DNA of 64,000 nt from Pseudomonas sp. LRP2-20 (GTDB lineage Bacteria > Pseudomonadota > Gammaproteobacteria > Pseudomonadales > Pseudomonadaceae). Under the pieces are notes generated by a model. The model made no database searches. It had not been told where the DNA came from and was given only the letters and a program-made list of their open reading frames with translations. The stretch is from contig NZ_AP025944.1 of NCBI RefSeq assembly GCF_024349685.1, forward strand, positions 3,974,001 to 4,038,000. Reading direction: 5' to 3'. A program made the position numbers and the translations under genes. Shown here in pieces: positions 45,634-53,879 of this stretch. Within the stretch, counting starts at the first letter, position 1, and every line of letters starts with the position of its first letter.

Positions 45634-46896
45634 ATGAACTCATATACCGAAAGCACACTGCTCGACAGTGCCCTGCCTCAAGAAAACCTCAAGGAAAAAC
45701 TTGACCGAGCGGAACGCCTGAACAAGACCAAGTCATTGTTATTGGTCATGCCGTTACTGGCATTCATCACGGTATTTTTCATAATGCCGATTGGCGCCAT
45801 GCTGCTGCGGAGTGTGCAAACCCCAGCCCTTTCTACGGGAATGCCACTGACGGCTGCCGCTTTGCTCAACTGGGAGGGGATAGAACTGCCAGACGAGCAA
45901 GTTTTCGCGGTAGTTGGACACGAACTTCTCACCCTACAGGAGCATCGACAGTTGGACAGTGTCGGCTCTGACCTCAATCGAGTCATGAGCGATGCAAAGA
46001 GCCTGGTCGCTCGTACAGCGCGAGGTTTGGCTAGTGAAACAGTCGCGCCGGGATCGTTCAAAGCCAGGATGATCAGTAGCGATAAACGATGGGGGCAGGT
46101 TGGCATCTGGATGCAGCTGAAGAGACTGGCACCCGCCTATTCCGTCTCAAACTACGTTGCGGCGCTTGACTTGCGCTACGACGATCAAGGCAACGTAGTT
46201 AAGCAACCTGAAAGCCGGCGTATTTACGTCAGCATTCTGGTCAAGACGTTGCTGGTTGCATTGGGTATAACGGGGCTGTGCATGCTGTTGGGGTATCCGC
46301 TGGCATACATGCTGGCAACTCTTCCTGCGAAAACCAGCAACCTGTTGATGGTCATGGTGCTCTTGCCGTTCTGGACATCACTGTTGGTACGTACCAGCGC
46401 CTGGATGGTAATCCTGCAGTCAAACGGCGTGCTCAACAGCACATTGACCAGCATGGGGCTGATTAACCAGCCGCTTGAGCTCATGTACAACATGTTCGGA
46501 ACAGTGATTGCCATGACCCACATCCTGTTGCCATTCATGGTGTTGCCGATGTACAGCGTCATGAAGAGTATTGACGCTACCTACGTGCGTGCAGCGCACT
46601 CCATGGGGGCCAGCTCGTTCCGCACCTTCGCGCAGATCTATTTTCCCCTGTCCTTACCCGGCTTGAGTGCGGGAGGCATTTTGGTCTTCATTCTGGCCAC
46701 TGGTTACTACATCACTCCGGCACTGGTGGGAGGTCGCACCGGCCAGGTCATCAGCAACTTTATTGCCTATCACATGCAAACCTCCCTTAACTGGGGGCTG
46801 GCTGCAGCCATCGCCTCCATCCTGCTGCTGATTGTCCTGGTGCTGTACTGGATATACGACCGAGTCGTTGGCATCAACAACATGAAACTGGGGTAA
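45634..46896 (+). CDS. ABC importer permease, PotB type, with large periplasmic insertion
   Basis: A 420-residue permease. A first helix (SLLLVMPLLAFITVFFIMPI) is followed by about 140 residues of hydrophilic sequence before the core helices, longer than E. coli PotB (about 285). The ATPase-contact loop is around VRAAHSMGASSFRTFAQIYFP. The insertion is common in the PotB branch with extra domains, function unclear. It is the first permease of the pair. Confidence 0.9.
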   Translation: MNSYTESTLLDSALPQENLKEKLDRAERLNKTKSLLLVMPLLAFITVFFIMPIGAMLLRSVQTPALSTGMPLTAAALLNWEGIELPDEQVFAVVGHELLTLQEHRQLDSVGSDLNRVMSDAKSLVARTARGLASETVAPGSFKARMISSDKRWGQVGIWMQLKRLAPAYSVSNYVAALDLRYDDQGNVVKQPESRRIYVSILVKTLLVALGITGLCMLLGYPLAYMLATLPAKTSNLLMVMVLLPFWTSLLVRTSAWMVILQSNGVLNSTLTSMGLINQPLELMYNMFGTVIAMTHILLPFMVLPMYSVMKSIDATYVRAAHSMGASSFRTFAQIYFPLSLPGLSAGGILVFILATGYYITPALVGGRTGQVISNFIAYHMQTSLNWGLAAAIASILLLIVLVLYWIYDRVVGINNMKLG

Positions 46897-46901
46897 TCGA
46901 G

Positions 46902-47750
46902 ATGAGTCTTCCGAGCTATACAAGCCCACTGGGCAGAGTCTGGTTCTTCAGTGTTCGTGGGTTTGGTGTTTTGGTACTGCTTTTTTTAATCCTGCCAATA
47001 TTGGTCGTTATGCCGCTGTCGTTCAATGTGGAACCCTACTTCAGCTTTACCAGCGGAATGCTCAGCCTTGACCCTGCGGCCTTTTCAATGCGTTGGTATC
47101 ACATGCTTCTTGAAGACCCAATGTGGCTATTGTCATTCAAGAACAGCATGGTGATTGCATGCTGTGCCACTGTCATCGCAACAGCGCTGGGAACCTTAGC
47201 AGCTCTAGGTCTATGCCGCGCCAATCTACCGTGCAAGGGACTGTTAATGGGTACGCTGATATCACCGATGATTGTCCCAGTGATAATCTCCTCGGCAGGC
47301 ATGTACTTTTTTTACAGCACAATGGGCATAGGGCAAAACCATATAGGAATCATTCTGGGTCACGCTGTACTAGGCACCCCATTTGTCATTATTACCGTGA
47401 CAGCGACGCTGGTAGGTTTCGATCATTCATTGACTCGGGCAGCATCGAGTCTGGGGGCTTCTTCAACGTATACGTTTTTCCGTGTAACCTTCCCTATCAT
47501 TCGCCCAGGGATCATGTCCGGCGCACTCTTCGCGATGGTGACCTCATTTGACGAAGCTGTCTTGGTGCAATTCCTTGGAGGTGTCGAACAACGCACCATA
47601 CCGCGACAAATGTGGTCAGGCATGCGTGAACAGATAAGCCCGACAATCCTCGCTGCAGCTACCCTACTGATACTCGGCTCAGTGGCGTTGTTGGTTGCGG
47701 TTGAGCTTATGCGTCGTCGGTCTCTTCGTTTACGTGGCATCAAAGAGTAA
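46902..47750 (+). CDS. ABC importer permease, PotC type
   Basis: A 282-residue membrane protein with about six helices and the contact loop LTRAASSLGASSTYTFFRVTFP. It starts 5 bases after the first permease and completes the importer. A strong bidirectional terminator follows and separates it from the convergent LysR gene. Confidence 0.9.
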   Translation: MSLPSYTSPLGRVWFFSVRGFGVLVLLFLILPILVVMPLSFNVEPYFSFTSGMLSLDPAAFSMRWYHMLLEDPMWLLSFKNSMVIACCATVIATALGTLAALGLCRANLPCKGLLMGTLISPMIVPVIISSAGMYFFYSTMGIGQNHIGIILGHAVLGTPFVIITVTATLVGFDHSLTRAASSLGASSTYTFFRVTFPIIRPGIMSGALFAMVTSFDEAVLVQFLGGVEQRTIPRQMWSGMREQISPTILAAATLLILGSVALLVAVELMRRRSLRLRGIKE

Positions 47751-47816
47751 CCACTCTTAAGCTCAATGGTATACGAGAAAAACAAGTGCCGTAATTTGAG
47801 GCTTTCATAGAGGCAA

Positions 47817-47845
47817 TTAAAATGGCCCTGATGGGCCATTTTTAA
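47817..47845. terminator. Bidirectional terminator between importer and LysR genes
   Basis: TTAAAATGGCCC pairs with GGGCCATTTTTAA around TGAT; A- and T-runs on both flanks suit termination in both directions. Confidence 0.85.
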
Positions 47846-47864
47846 TGCTTGAGTTGCTTTCTAA

Positions 47865-48791
47865 TCATCCCTCGCTCTCGTCCGCACCTTCGCTGGACAA
47901 AAGCCTGAATGACTTCGCCTCATCACATAGCCACTGTGCGAATGCAGCGGCAATCGGGTTAACCATGCTGTGCGCCGAGTAAGTCAGGTAGAACGCCTCT
48001 TTGGTTGGAACGCAGCCCCCGAAGGGGGCTACAAGCCGACCCTCATCCAACAAATGCTTGACCAGTGAAGATCTGGCCAAGGCAACACCCTGGCCCAACT
48101 CGGCAATCGCCAAGGCCGAAATCAGGGTGTCAAATTGCAACCCCTGAGAGGAATCGACGGTTTCAGCGTTATTTTTCTGAAGCCAATATCCCCATCCCTC
48201 CTCGTATCCCAGGACGTGAAGTAACTGGTGCTTCGCAAGGTCTTGAGGGCAGCTCAGCGGACGCTCATCAGTGATGAGTGCAGGAGAGCAAACCGGTACC
48301 AACGTATCCCACGTCAAGCGCTCAGACTTCATGCCTGGCCATCGCCCTTGCCCATACCTGATCTCCAGGTCGGCATCGAACTCTGAGTCGTCCACCCAAA
48401 TATTGCTAGCGACGCGCAGATTGACGTCAGGATGTAGGGCCTGAAAGCGAGGCAACCGAGGCGCAATCCAGTGTGTGAAAAAGACCAGACTACTGCGGAT
48501 GATCAATACGCTGCGGTGACCTTGCCCAAAAATTTCATCCGTGGAAGCTGCCAGGCGCTCGACGGACTCCCTCACCACAGGGAAGTATGACTTCCCTGCC
48601 TCGGTGAGCTCCAGGCCTCGTGCCAGGCGCTTGAAAAGAGCAACCCCCAACTGGGACTCCAGGCCCTTTACCTGTTGACTGATTGCCGCCTGCGTGAGGT
48701 TGAGCTCTTCCGCTGCGTGCGTGAAATTCAGCAGCCGCGCAGAAACCTCGAAAGCCCGTAGCCAGTTCAAGGGAGGTAAACGCTTCTTCAT
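47865..48791 (-). CDS. GcvA-like LysR regulator, candidate DddR
   Basis: A 308-residue regulator beginning PPLNWLRAFEVSARLLNFTH, with AAEELNLTQAAISQQVKGLE as recognition part, typical of the GcvA branch. It lies between the importer and acuR in the DMSP cluster; DMSP clusters normally include a LysR activator, so a DddR role is likely but unproven. The decayed copy near dddD shares its 3' end. ATG at 48791 is used because family members start a few residues before this motif. Confidence 0.82.
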   Translation of the reverse strand: MKKRLPPLNWLRAFEVSARLLNFTHAAEELNLTQAAISQQVKGLESQLGVALFKRLARGLELTEAGKSYFPVVRESVERLAASTDEIFGQGHRSVLIIRSSLVFFTHWIAPRLPRFQALHPDVNLRVASNIWVDDSEFDADLEIRYGQGRWPGMKSERLTWDTLVPVCSPALITDERPLSCPQDLAKHQLLHVLGYEEGWGYWLQKNNAETVDSSQGLQFDTLISALAIAELGQGVALARSSLVKHLLDEGRLVAPFGGCVPTKEAFYLTYSAHSMVNPIAAAFAQWLCDEAKSFRLLSSEGADESEG

Positions 48792-48842
48792 AACGTATCC
48801 AGCGCTAGGTTCGTGGGGGATCAAATCTCTCAGTGGTTGACA

Positions 48843-48863
48843 TTAAAGACGATTGGTCTAAAT
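48843..48863 (+). promoter_or_regulatory. AcuR-type operator before acuR
   Basis: TTAAAGACGATTGGTCTAAAT contains the dyad AGAC-N5-GTCT with A/T-rich flanks, 8 bp before the acuR ATG. Almost the same sequence lies before acuI, so it is probably an autoregulatory site. Confidence 0.65.
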
Positions 48864-48871
48864 TACAACGC

Positions 48872-49504
48872 ATGAATAGCTCTAAACCTGTCTCTCGAAG
48901 AGGCCGCCCCCCAAAAGTCCCGCGTGAGCATGGTGAAACGCTGGAGCTGCTCCTGCGCTGCGGCATGGAAATCCTCACTGAACAAGGCTTTGCTGCCACC
49001 GGCATCGACACCGTTCTCAAGCGTGTCCAGGTACCCAAAGGCTCGTTCTATCACTATTTTGAAAGCAAAGAAGCTTTCGGCCAAGCCGTGTTGGAGCGCT
49101 ATGCAGACTACTTTGCTCGAAAGCTGGATCGCTGCTTCAGCGACCTAAGCGTGCCCCCTCTGCGAAGGCTGTCCAACTTCGTTGAAGAGGCAAAACTCGG
49201 GATGACCAGGTACCAGTTCCGAAGGGGCTGCCTTGTGGGCAATCTTGGGCAAGAAGTACTGGTGCTGCCAGACAGCTTCCGTGAACAACTGGAACTGACC
49301 CTGAAGGACTGGGAGCAGCGCTTATCTATCTGCCTGGAGGAGGCGGTCGAACTGGGAGAGCTATCTTCCAAGCATGACTGCCGAGCCCTTGCCGCCTTCT
49401 TCTGGGTTGGCTGGGAGGGCGCCATCCTTCGAGCGCGTCTTGTGCAACATGTCCGTCCCCTCGACATTTTTTTTCAAGGTTTTCTGGCGGGAATCACCAA
49501 ATGA
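48872..49504 (+). CDS. acuR: TetR-family repressor AcuR
   Basis: A 210-residue regulator: basic N-terminus RRGRPPK, helix-turn-helix ending VPKGSFYHYFESKEAFG, and the stretch RRGCLVGNLGQEV and FFWVGWEGAILRARL, which closely match AcuR of Rhodobacter. AcuR represses acuI and responds to acrylate-related compounds. Both its own start and the acuI start carry the same operator. The ATG at 48872 is preferred over a GTG upstream because the operator lies between them. Confidence 0.85.
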   Translation: MNSSKPVSRRGRPPKVPREHGETLELLLRCGMEILTEQGFAATGIDTVLKRVQVPKGSFYHYFESKEAFGQAVLERYADYFARKLDRCFSDLSVPPLRRLSNFVEEAKLGMTRYQFRRGCLVGNLGQEVLVLPDSFREQLELTLKDWEQRLSICLEEAVELGELSSKHDCRALAAFFWVGWEGAILRARLVQHVRPLDIFFQGFLAGITK

Positions 49505-49517
49505 TTCCTTGCGACAA

Positions 49518-49539
49518 TTTAAAGACAATCGGTCTAAAT
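49518..49539 (+). promoter_or_regulatory. AcuR-type operator before acuI
   Basis: TTTAAAGACAATCGGTCTAAAT repeats the acuR operator with the same AGAC-N5-GTCT dyad, ending 11 bp before the acuI ATG. Confidence 0.68.
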
Positions 49540-49550
49540 GAGGATTGGTA

Positions 49551-50534
49551 ATGTTCAAAGGCATTCTGATTGAGAAGCAGGAAAACAAGTATTCGGCCCG
49601 ACTCACTGAGCTGAACGATGACCAGCTGCCAAGCGGAAAGGTGACGGTGAAGGTCGCCTACAGCACCTTGAACTACAAGGATGCTCTGGCAATCACCGGC
49701 CGAGGGCCGGTTGTTCGCAGCTACCCTATGGTGCCGGGCATTGACCTCGCAGGCACCGTCGAGTCAAGTGATGATCCGCGCTATAAGCCAGGTGACCGCG
49801 TACTCTTGAACGGCTGGGGCGTGGGCGAAAGCCATTGGGGTGGACTTGCACAAAAGGCGAGGCTGAGCGGGGACTGGCTTATCCCTCACCCCGAGCGCTT
49901 GACCGAACGCCAATCCATGGCCGTCGGCACTGCCGGATACACCGCCATGCTGTGCATGATGGCGCTGGAACGCCATGGACTGAAGCCGGCCAATGGCCCC
50001 GTGCTGGTGACAGGCGCCACAGGTGGTGTCGGTAGCTTCGCAATCAGCCTTCTGGCAGGTGCTGGGTACACCGTCACTGCCGCTACCGGAAAATCCAGCG
50101 AAGAAGCGTATCTGAAGAGCCTGGGGGCGACGACGATCATTGATCGTGCCGAGCTTTCTGCCCCTGGGCGCCCTCTGGCAAAAGAGAAATGGGCTGCAGT
50201 AATCGACTCAGTCGGTAGCCACACCTTGGCCAATGCCTGCGCAAGCACGATGCCTGAAGGCTTGGTGGCCGCATGTGGATTGGCTCAGGGAATGGATTTC
50301 CCTGCAACCGTTGCTCCCTTCATTCTGCGAGGGGTAAGCCTGCTTGGCATCAACAGTGTTACTCAACCATTTGAGCGACGAGTCGAAGCTTGGAAACGAC
50401 TGGCTAATCAACTCAACCTCGATGCCTTATCTCTGATGACTCAGGAGATTAGCCTTGAGTCTGCTCTTCCAGCCGCCGTCGATTTGATGGACGGGAAGAT
50501 CCGTGGCCGATTGATTGTCGACGTAAACCGCTAG
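49551..50534 (+). CDS. acuI: Acryloyl-CoA reductase AcuI (YhdH family)
   Basis: A 327-residue medium-chain reductase without zinc ligands: YSTLNYKDALAITGRGPV, VPGIDLAGTVESS, LNGWGVGESHWGG and VTGATGGVGSFAISLLA, all hallmarks of YhdH/AcuI. It reduces acryloyl-CoA to propionyl-CoA with NADPH, which detoxifies acrylate or drains 3-hydroxypropionate. It follows acuR by 46 bp and has its own operator. AGGA precedes the ATG at 49551. Confidence 0.88.
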   Translation: MFKGILIEKQENKYSARLTELNDDQLPSGKVTVKVAYSTLNYKDALAITGRGPVVRSYPMVPGIDLAGTVESSDDPRYKPGDRVLLNGWGVGESHWGGLAQKARLSGDWLIPHPERLTERQSMAVGTAGYTAMLCMMALERHGLKPANGPVLVTGATGGVGSFAISLLAGAGYTVTAATGKSSEEAYLKSLGATTIIDRAELSAPGRPLAKEKWAAVIDSVGSHTLANACASTMPEGLVAACGLAQGMDFPATVAPFILRGVSLLGINSVTQPFERRVEAWKRLANQLNLDALSLMTQEISLESALPAAVDLMDGKIRGRLIVDVNR

Positions 50535-50626
50535 GTCGGTTCCCTCACACTCGCCAAGCTCCCCTGCTTCTGTTTGACTGCGGGCAGCTTGGCGAAATCG
50601 CCGCCCTATCACAGTCTGCATCAGAA

Positions 50627-51556
50627 CTACCCAGAGGCTTCGACGGACGCCCACCAAGGGCTCCCTTGCGCCTTCGCAACCAACGTTTTAGAAATGTAAT
50701 CCAGCAAAATCTTCAACCTAGCTGGTAGAGTTTCTTTGTAATTTACAACGGCATAGATACTCGGCACTAAGCTGTCTGGAGCTGGGGAGAAAAGTGAAAT
50801 TAGACGCCCATCCGCAATGTCTTGCGCAACCAGGTAGTCCGGAAGCAAAGCTATTCCATGACCCGCCAGGCAAGCAGTATGAATAGCCTCGACACTATTA
50901 CACGTGAATCGACTTGAAGCTTGACCCCGTAGTGAGGGCTCAGTCATTTCAGACAGATCATTCATTTCTGTATCAAAATTTAATTTCAGCCTGATATGTT
51001 TAACCAGATCAGAGCGCACCTCTGGCTTACCATACACATCAAGATAAACAGGTGACGCACATAAAGTGCGCGGACTCTCTCCAAGCTTAACGCAGGAGTG
51101 TTCCACCACGGGCATCCGTCCAATTCGAATAGCCACATCAATCCGGTCTTGCTTTAAGTCGACAAACTCATCAGTGAGCACCAAATCGATTTTAATCTCT
51201 GGATAGCGATCCAAAAAACCAACCAAGGCCGGAGTTACGAAATGGCGCCCAAACACATTGGATGCTGAAACCCTTATACTCCCTCGAGGCGCCTCAGCGT
51301 CAGATGACACTACTCGCTCCAAGGCTTGAATTTTGTCGAGTATTACTCGAGCCTCACGGACGTAGACCATACCCATTTCAGTGAGCTGCATAAATCTTGT
51401 AGTTCTGGTTAGCAACTGAGCGCCTAACCTGTCTTCAAGCCGCTGAATTCGCTTGCTGATGGCGGAGTGAGTAAGGTTAAGCGCCCGCGCAGCCGGTGAG
51501 AATCCCCCAGCGTCCACTACCGCAACCAGTATGGCCATATCACTGTGCTTATCCAT
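50627..51556 (-). CDS. LysR-family regulator, CrgA/DmlR-like branch
   Basis: A 309-residue regulator starting MDKHSDMAILVAVVDAGGFS, recognition helix NLTHSAISKRIQRLEDRLGA, and the effector-domain start GSIRVSASNVFGRHFV. A strong AGGAGG precedes the ATG at 51556, so the longer frame is rejected. It is divergent from a decayed dioxygenase gene and a DMT transporter gene and may have controlled them. Confidence 0.87.
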   Translation of the reverse strand: MDKHSDMAILVAVVDAGGFSPAARALNLTHSAISKRIQRLEDRLGAQLLTRTTRFMQLTEMGMVYVREARVILDKIQALERVVSSDAEAPRGSIRVSASNVFGRHFVTPALVGFLDRYPEIKIDLVLTDEFVDLKQDRIDVAIRIGRMPVVEHSCVKLGESPRTLCASPVYLDVYGKPEVRSDLVKHIRLKLNFDTEMNDLSEMTEPSLRGQASSRFTCNSVEAIHTACLAGHGIALLPDYLVAQDIADGRLISLFSPAPDSLVPSIYAVVNYKETLPARLKILLDYISKTLVAKAQGSPWWASVEASG

Positions 51557-51664
51557 GCCGCCTCCTGTTCCATTCTGGAACAACTGATTGTAAAAATATA
51601 GGAATTCCATTTGTGATTCAACCATAGGAACATCGCCAACACTCATGACCGTCCGTTAGGCCAC

Positions 51665-52115
51665 ATGGAAGCGACCGATATGAACGCCACGCCCAATATT
51701 GACAGCAGCAAATTGATCAATTCAGCGGCTCAAAGTGAAAAACGGAATGTCATGTCTGACCTGCGGCACCATGACAACCAAAACGGCTTGATTGCAGCGG
51801 TGATGGACGACATTCAGGTTACAGTAACTTGGAGTCATGGAGGTTTCAGCCGTTTCCACCATGGATGGCTGAGGGAAAATTGCCCAAGCACCGAATCTCG
51901 ACACCCTTCTTCTATGGAACGTTTGATTCAGCCTTCTGAGATATCGCCCAACATCAAACCTGAGCAAGGCGAATTGAGCGAAGACGGTTTCCTGGTGGTG
52001 ACCTGGCCGTTATCCGAGGGCAGAAAAGAACGGCATAGAAGTTCTACAAGGTTGCTACCTGGAGACATCCGAACTCAAGAGCCGACTAGCAGTTCTTTCT
52101 CTAAACTATCGATGA
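51665..52115 (+). pseudogene. Internally deleted gamma-butyrobetaine/trimethyllysine dioxygenase-like gene
   Basis: Codons for an N-terminal DUF971-like domain are intact (VTVTWSHGGFSRFHHGWLRE and CPSTESRHPSS), as in gamma-butyrobetaine dioxygenases. The TauD catalytic domain is missing. In another frame, 52029-52115 encodes what looks like the family's last residues (EVLQGCYLETSELKSRLAVL, then stop). So about two thirds of the gene appears deleted with a frameshift. The open frame itself continues to 52141 (158 residues). A functional short protein is unlikely. Confidence 0.6.
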
Positions 52116-52137
52116 CTAAATCGTCGCTTTCGACATT

Positions 52138-52159
52138 GTAGGGAGCTAAAGCTCCCTAC
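52138..52159 (+). terminator. Perfect 9-bp hairpin before the DMT transporter
   Basis: GTAGGGAGC and GCTCCCTAC pair around TAAA, overlapping the stop codon of the deleted gene's long frame. It lies 17 bp before the transporter start. Confidence 0.55.
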
Positions 52160-52176
52160 CTTCAGCACCTTTGCCA

Positions 52177-53193
52177 ATGGGCAGCCTTATGAAAATCATT
52201 ACTTCTCCAATAGGGATCGCTGCCGCGCTTTTTGCAGCATTCACTTGGTCATTGAATTTCCTGGCGCCGATGGTCGTCGGTAGTTATACAATCTACGACC
52301 TAGCCGCTTGCAGATTCATATTCTCATCACTACTAGGGCTTGGGATAATCTTTATTAACCACCCTGCCTGTAAAGGTCTCACACTTAATGACTGGCTAAC
52401 GACTTTCTGGCTGGGTTTCATCGGTTATGTAGGATACTTTCTCGCAATAGTTGTGGCAGCCAAGTACGCAGGCCCAGTAATTGCACCTGCTTTCTTAGGC
52501 CTTGTACCCGTAGTTCTAGCTATTGCAGGGAAATTTCGTGGAGGGGTTCCATGGGGGCACCTTCGAGCACCACTGGCGATGGCGTTGATCGGCCTTATAC
52601 TTGTGAATTTCCGAGAGCTCTTAAGTGCCCGTGAATCGTTATCTCTGTCGTTAGCATTGGGGATTATCGCCGCCATTGCAGCAGTCGCCCTTTGGACTTG
52701 GTTTGGCCTGGCTAACCAAAGAGCGCTGGCTAAGCGCCCCAGCATAAATTCTTGGGTGTGGACGGGAATGATGATGATAGGCGGAGGCATCCAAACAGTG
52801 ATTGCCCTGCCTATTCTCGTAAATTCAGGGCTATTCAAGGCCGAAGCTGTTGGCCTGGCTCTTAACACGTACTCCGTGCACCACCTGTATCTGCCAGCTT
52901 TGCTGCTTGCGATAGTGGCATCTATGGGTGGGGTATGGGCTTGGACGATTGCTTCAAAGCGCTTGCCAATCAGCCTCGCTAGTCAGCTACTGTCAATGGA
53001 GATGGTTTTTGCGACGGGGCTAGGGTTGATGGTGTCTGCGCGCTGGCCAACTGCTTATGAAACAGTTGGAATTATGCTCATAGTGCTCGGCGTTGTAAAA
53101 GTCATCTCCGTGTTTAACCGGGCCTCCACTATCCAAGGAGAACCAGAAAAGCCAGGCATGAACTCCATGTCTCCCGAGAGGAGTTCTCTGTAG
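52177..53193 (+). CDS. DMT/EamA-family transporter
   Basis: A 338-residue membrane protein with about ten hydrophobic segments in two EamA repeats (first FAAFTWSLNFLAPMVVG, second ending VGIMLIVLGVVKVIS). Substrate unknown; a role with carnitine-like onium compounds is suggested only by the neighbouring dioxygenase remnant. Two ATGs four codons apart (52177, 52189) are possible; neither has a strong ribosome site. GC content is low for the genome. Confidence 0.8.
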   Translation: MGSLMKIITSPIGIAAALFAAFTWSLNFLAPMVVGSYTIYDLAACRFIFSSLLGLGIIFINHPACKGLTLNDWLTTFWLGFIGYVGYFLAIVVAAKYAGPVIAPAFLGLVPVVLAIAGKFRGGVPWGHLRAPLAMALIGLILVNFRELLSARESLSLSLALGIIAAIAAVALWTWFGLANQRALAKRPSINSWVWTGMMMIGGGIQTVIALPILVNSGLFKAEAVGLALNTYSVHHLYLPALLLAIVASMGGVWAWTIASKRLPISLASQLLSMEMVFATGLGLMVSARWPTAYETVGIMLIVLGVVKVISVFNRASTIQGEPEKPGMNSMSPERSSL

Positions 53194-53313
53194 CCAAGCA
53201 GGTGGGCACAGAACAAGGGCTCTCTAAACAAGCGAAGCGCGCATGTCAGGATGGTTGTCGTGGGTATGCGGTGCGTTGGTAGGTGGGCAATCACAGGTCG
53301 CACTCAAGCATAA

Positions 53314-53565
53314 CTACGTTGATCGTTGGATGTCAGAGGCCGTGAGAACAGTGGGCCCTTCACCTCGTGAACGAGCCATAGCGAAGGCCTCCTCAGAGGA
53401 GACCCATTCGGAGGCAAAGAGTAGCTTGGCCTGGCTCAGATCCTTGGTTTTGAGGCTCTTCTTGTAGAGCTCGCCAAAGGCCTGAACGAGGTCCTTAGAA
53501 ACCCGCCGTCTGATGTAGTAGATGCCCGTTCGAGGGTCTTTCCATGGAGTAGCCATGCGAGCCAT
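53314..53565 (-). pseudogene. Truncated tyrosine-recombinase (phage-type integrase), N-terminus only
   Basis: 83 codons starting MARMATPWKDPRTGIYYIRR and containing YKKSLKTKDLSQAKLLF match the N-terminal DUF6538-type domain of tRNA-site integrases. The frame then stops; the catalytic Arg/His/Tyr domain is absent. AGGTGGG precedes the ATG. It begins 95 bp beyond the 3' end of tRNA-Ser, the usual place for an island integrase, so it marks an immobilised island end. Confidence 0.75.
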
Positions 53566-53659
53566 TGTGTACCCACCTTGTGTACTCAAATCAAGAGGAT
53601 TAAGTGGCCCTAGAACGACAAAACCCCCGGGACTCAAGGCTCACAGGGGTTTCAGAATA

Positions 53660-53747
53660 TGGCGGAAGCGTAGAGATTCGAACTCTAGGATAGTTGCCCA
53701 TCGACGGTTTTCAAGACCGTTGCCTTAAACCACTCGGCCACGCTTCC
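53660..53747 (-). tRNA. tRNA-Ser: tRNA-Ser(TGA)
   Basis: On the minus strand the 88-nt gene starts GGAAGCGTGGCCGAGTGG, has anticodon loop CTTGAAA (anticodon TGA), a long class II variable arm, the T-arm GTTCGAATC and an encoded CCA end. Its 3' end faces the integrase remnant and served as attachment site. Confidence 0.97.
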
Positions 53748-53879
53748 AGCTCGTTTTGCGGCCGCCATAATACCGTAATGAAACACGCTGTCAAACTCTC
53801 TGTGTCGCGGGTTGCGGAGGCTCTGTTAGACTGCTTGCATCTGAACGTCTCAAACCACGGTTCCATAAGGAGTGTCGCC

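Noticed and set aside
26000..53660. Second attachment site (direct repeat of the tRNA-Ser 3' end)
   Set aside because: No copy of the tRNA 3' end was found by eye to the left of the integrase remnant, so the left border of the island stays undefined.
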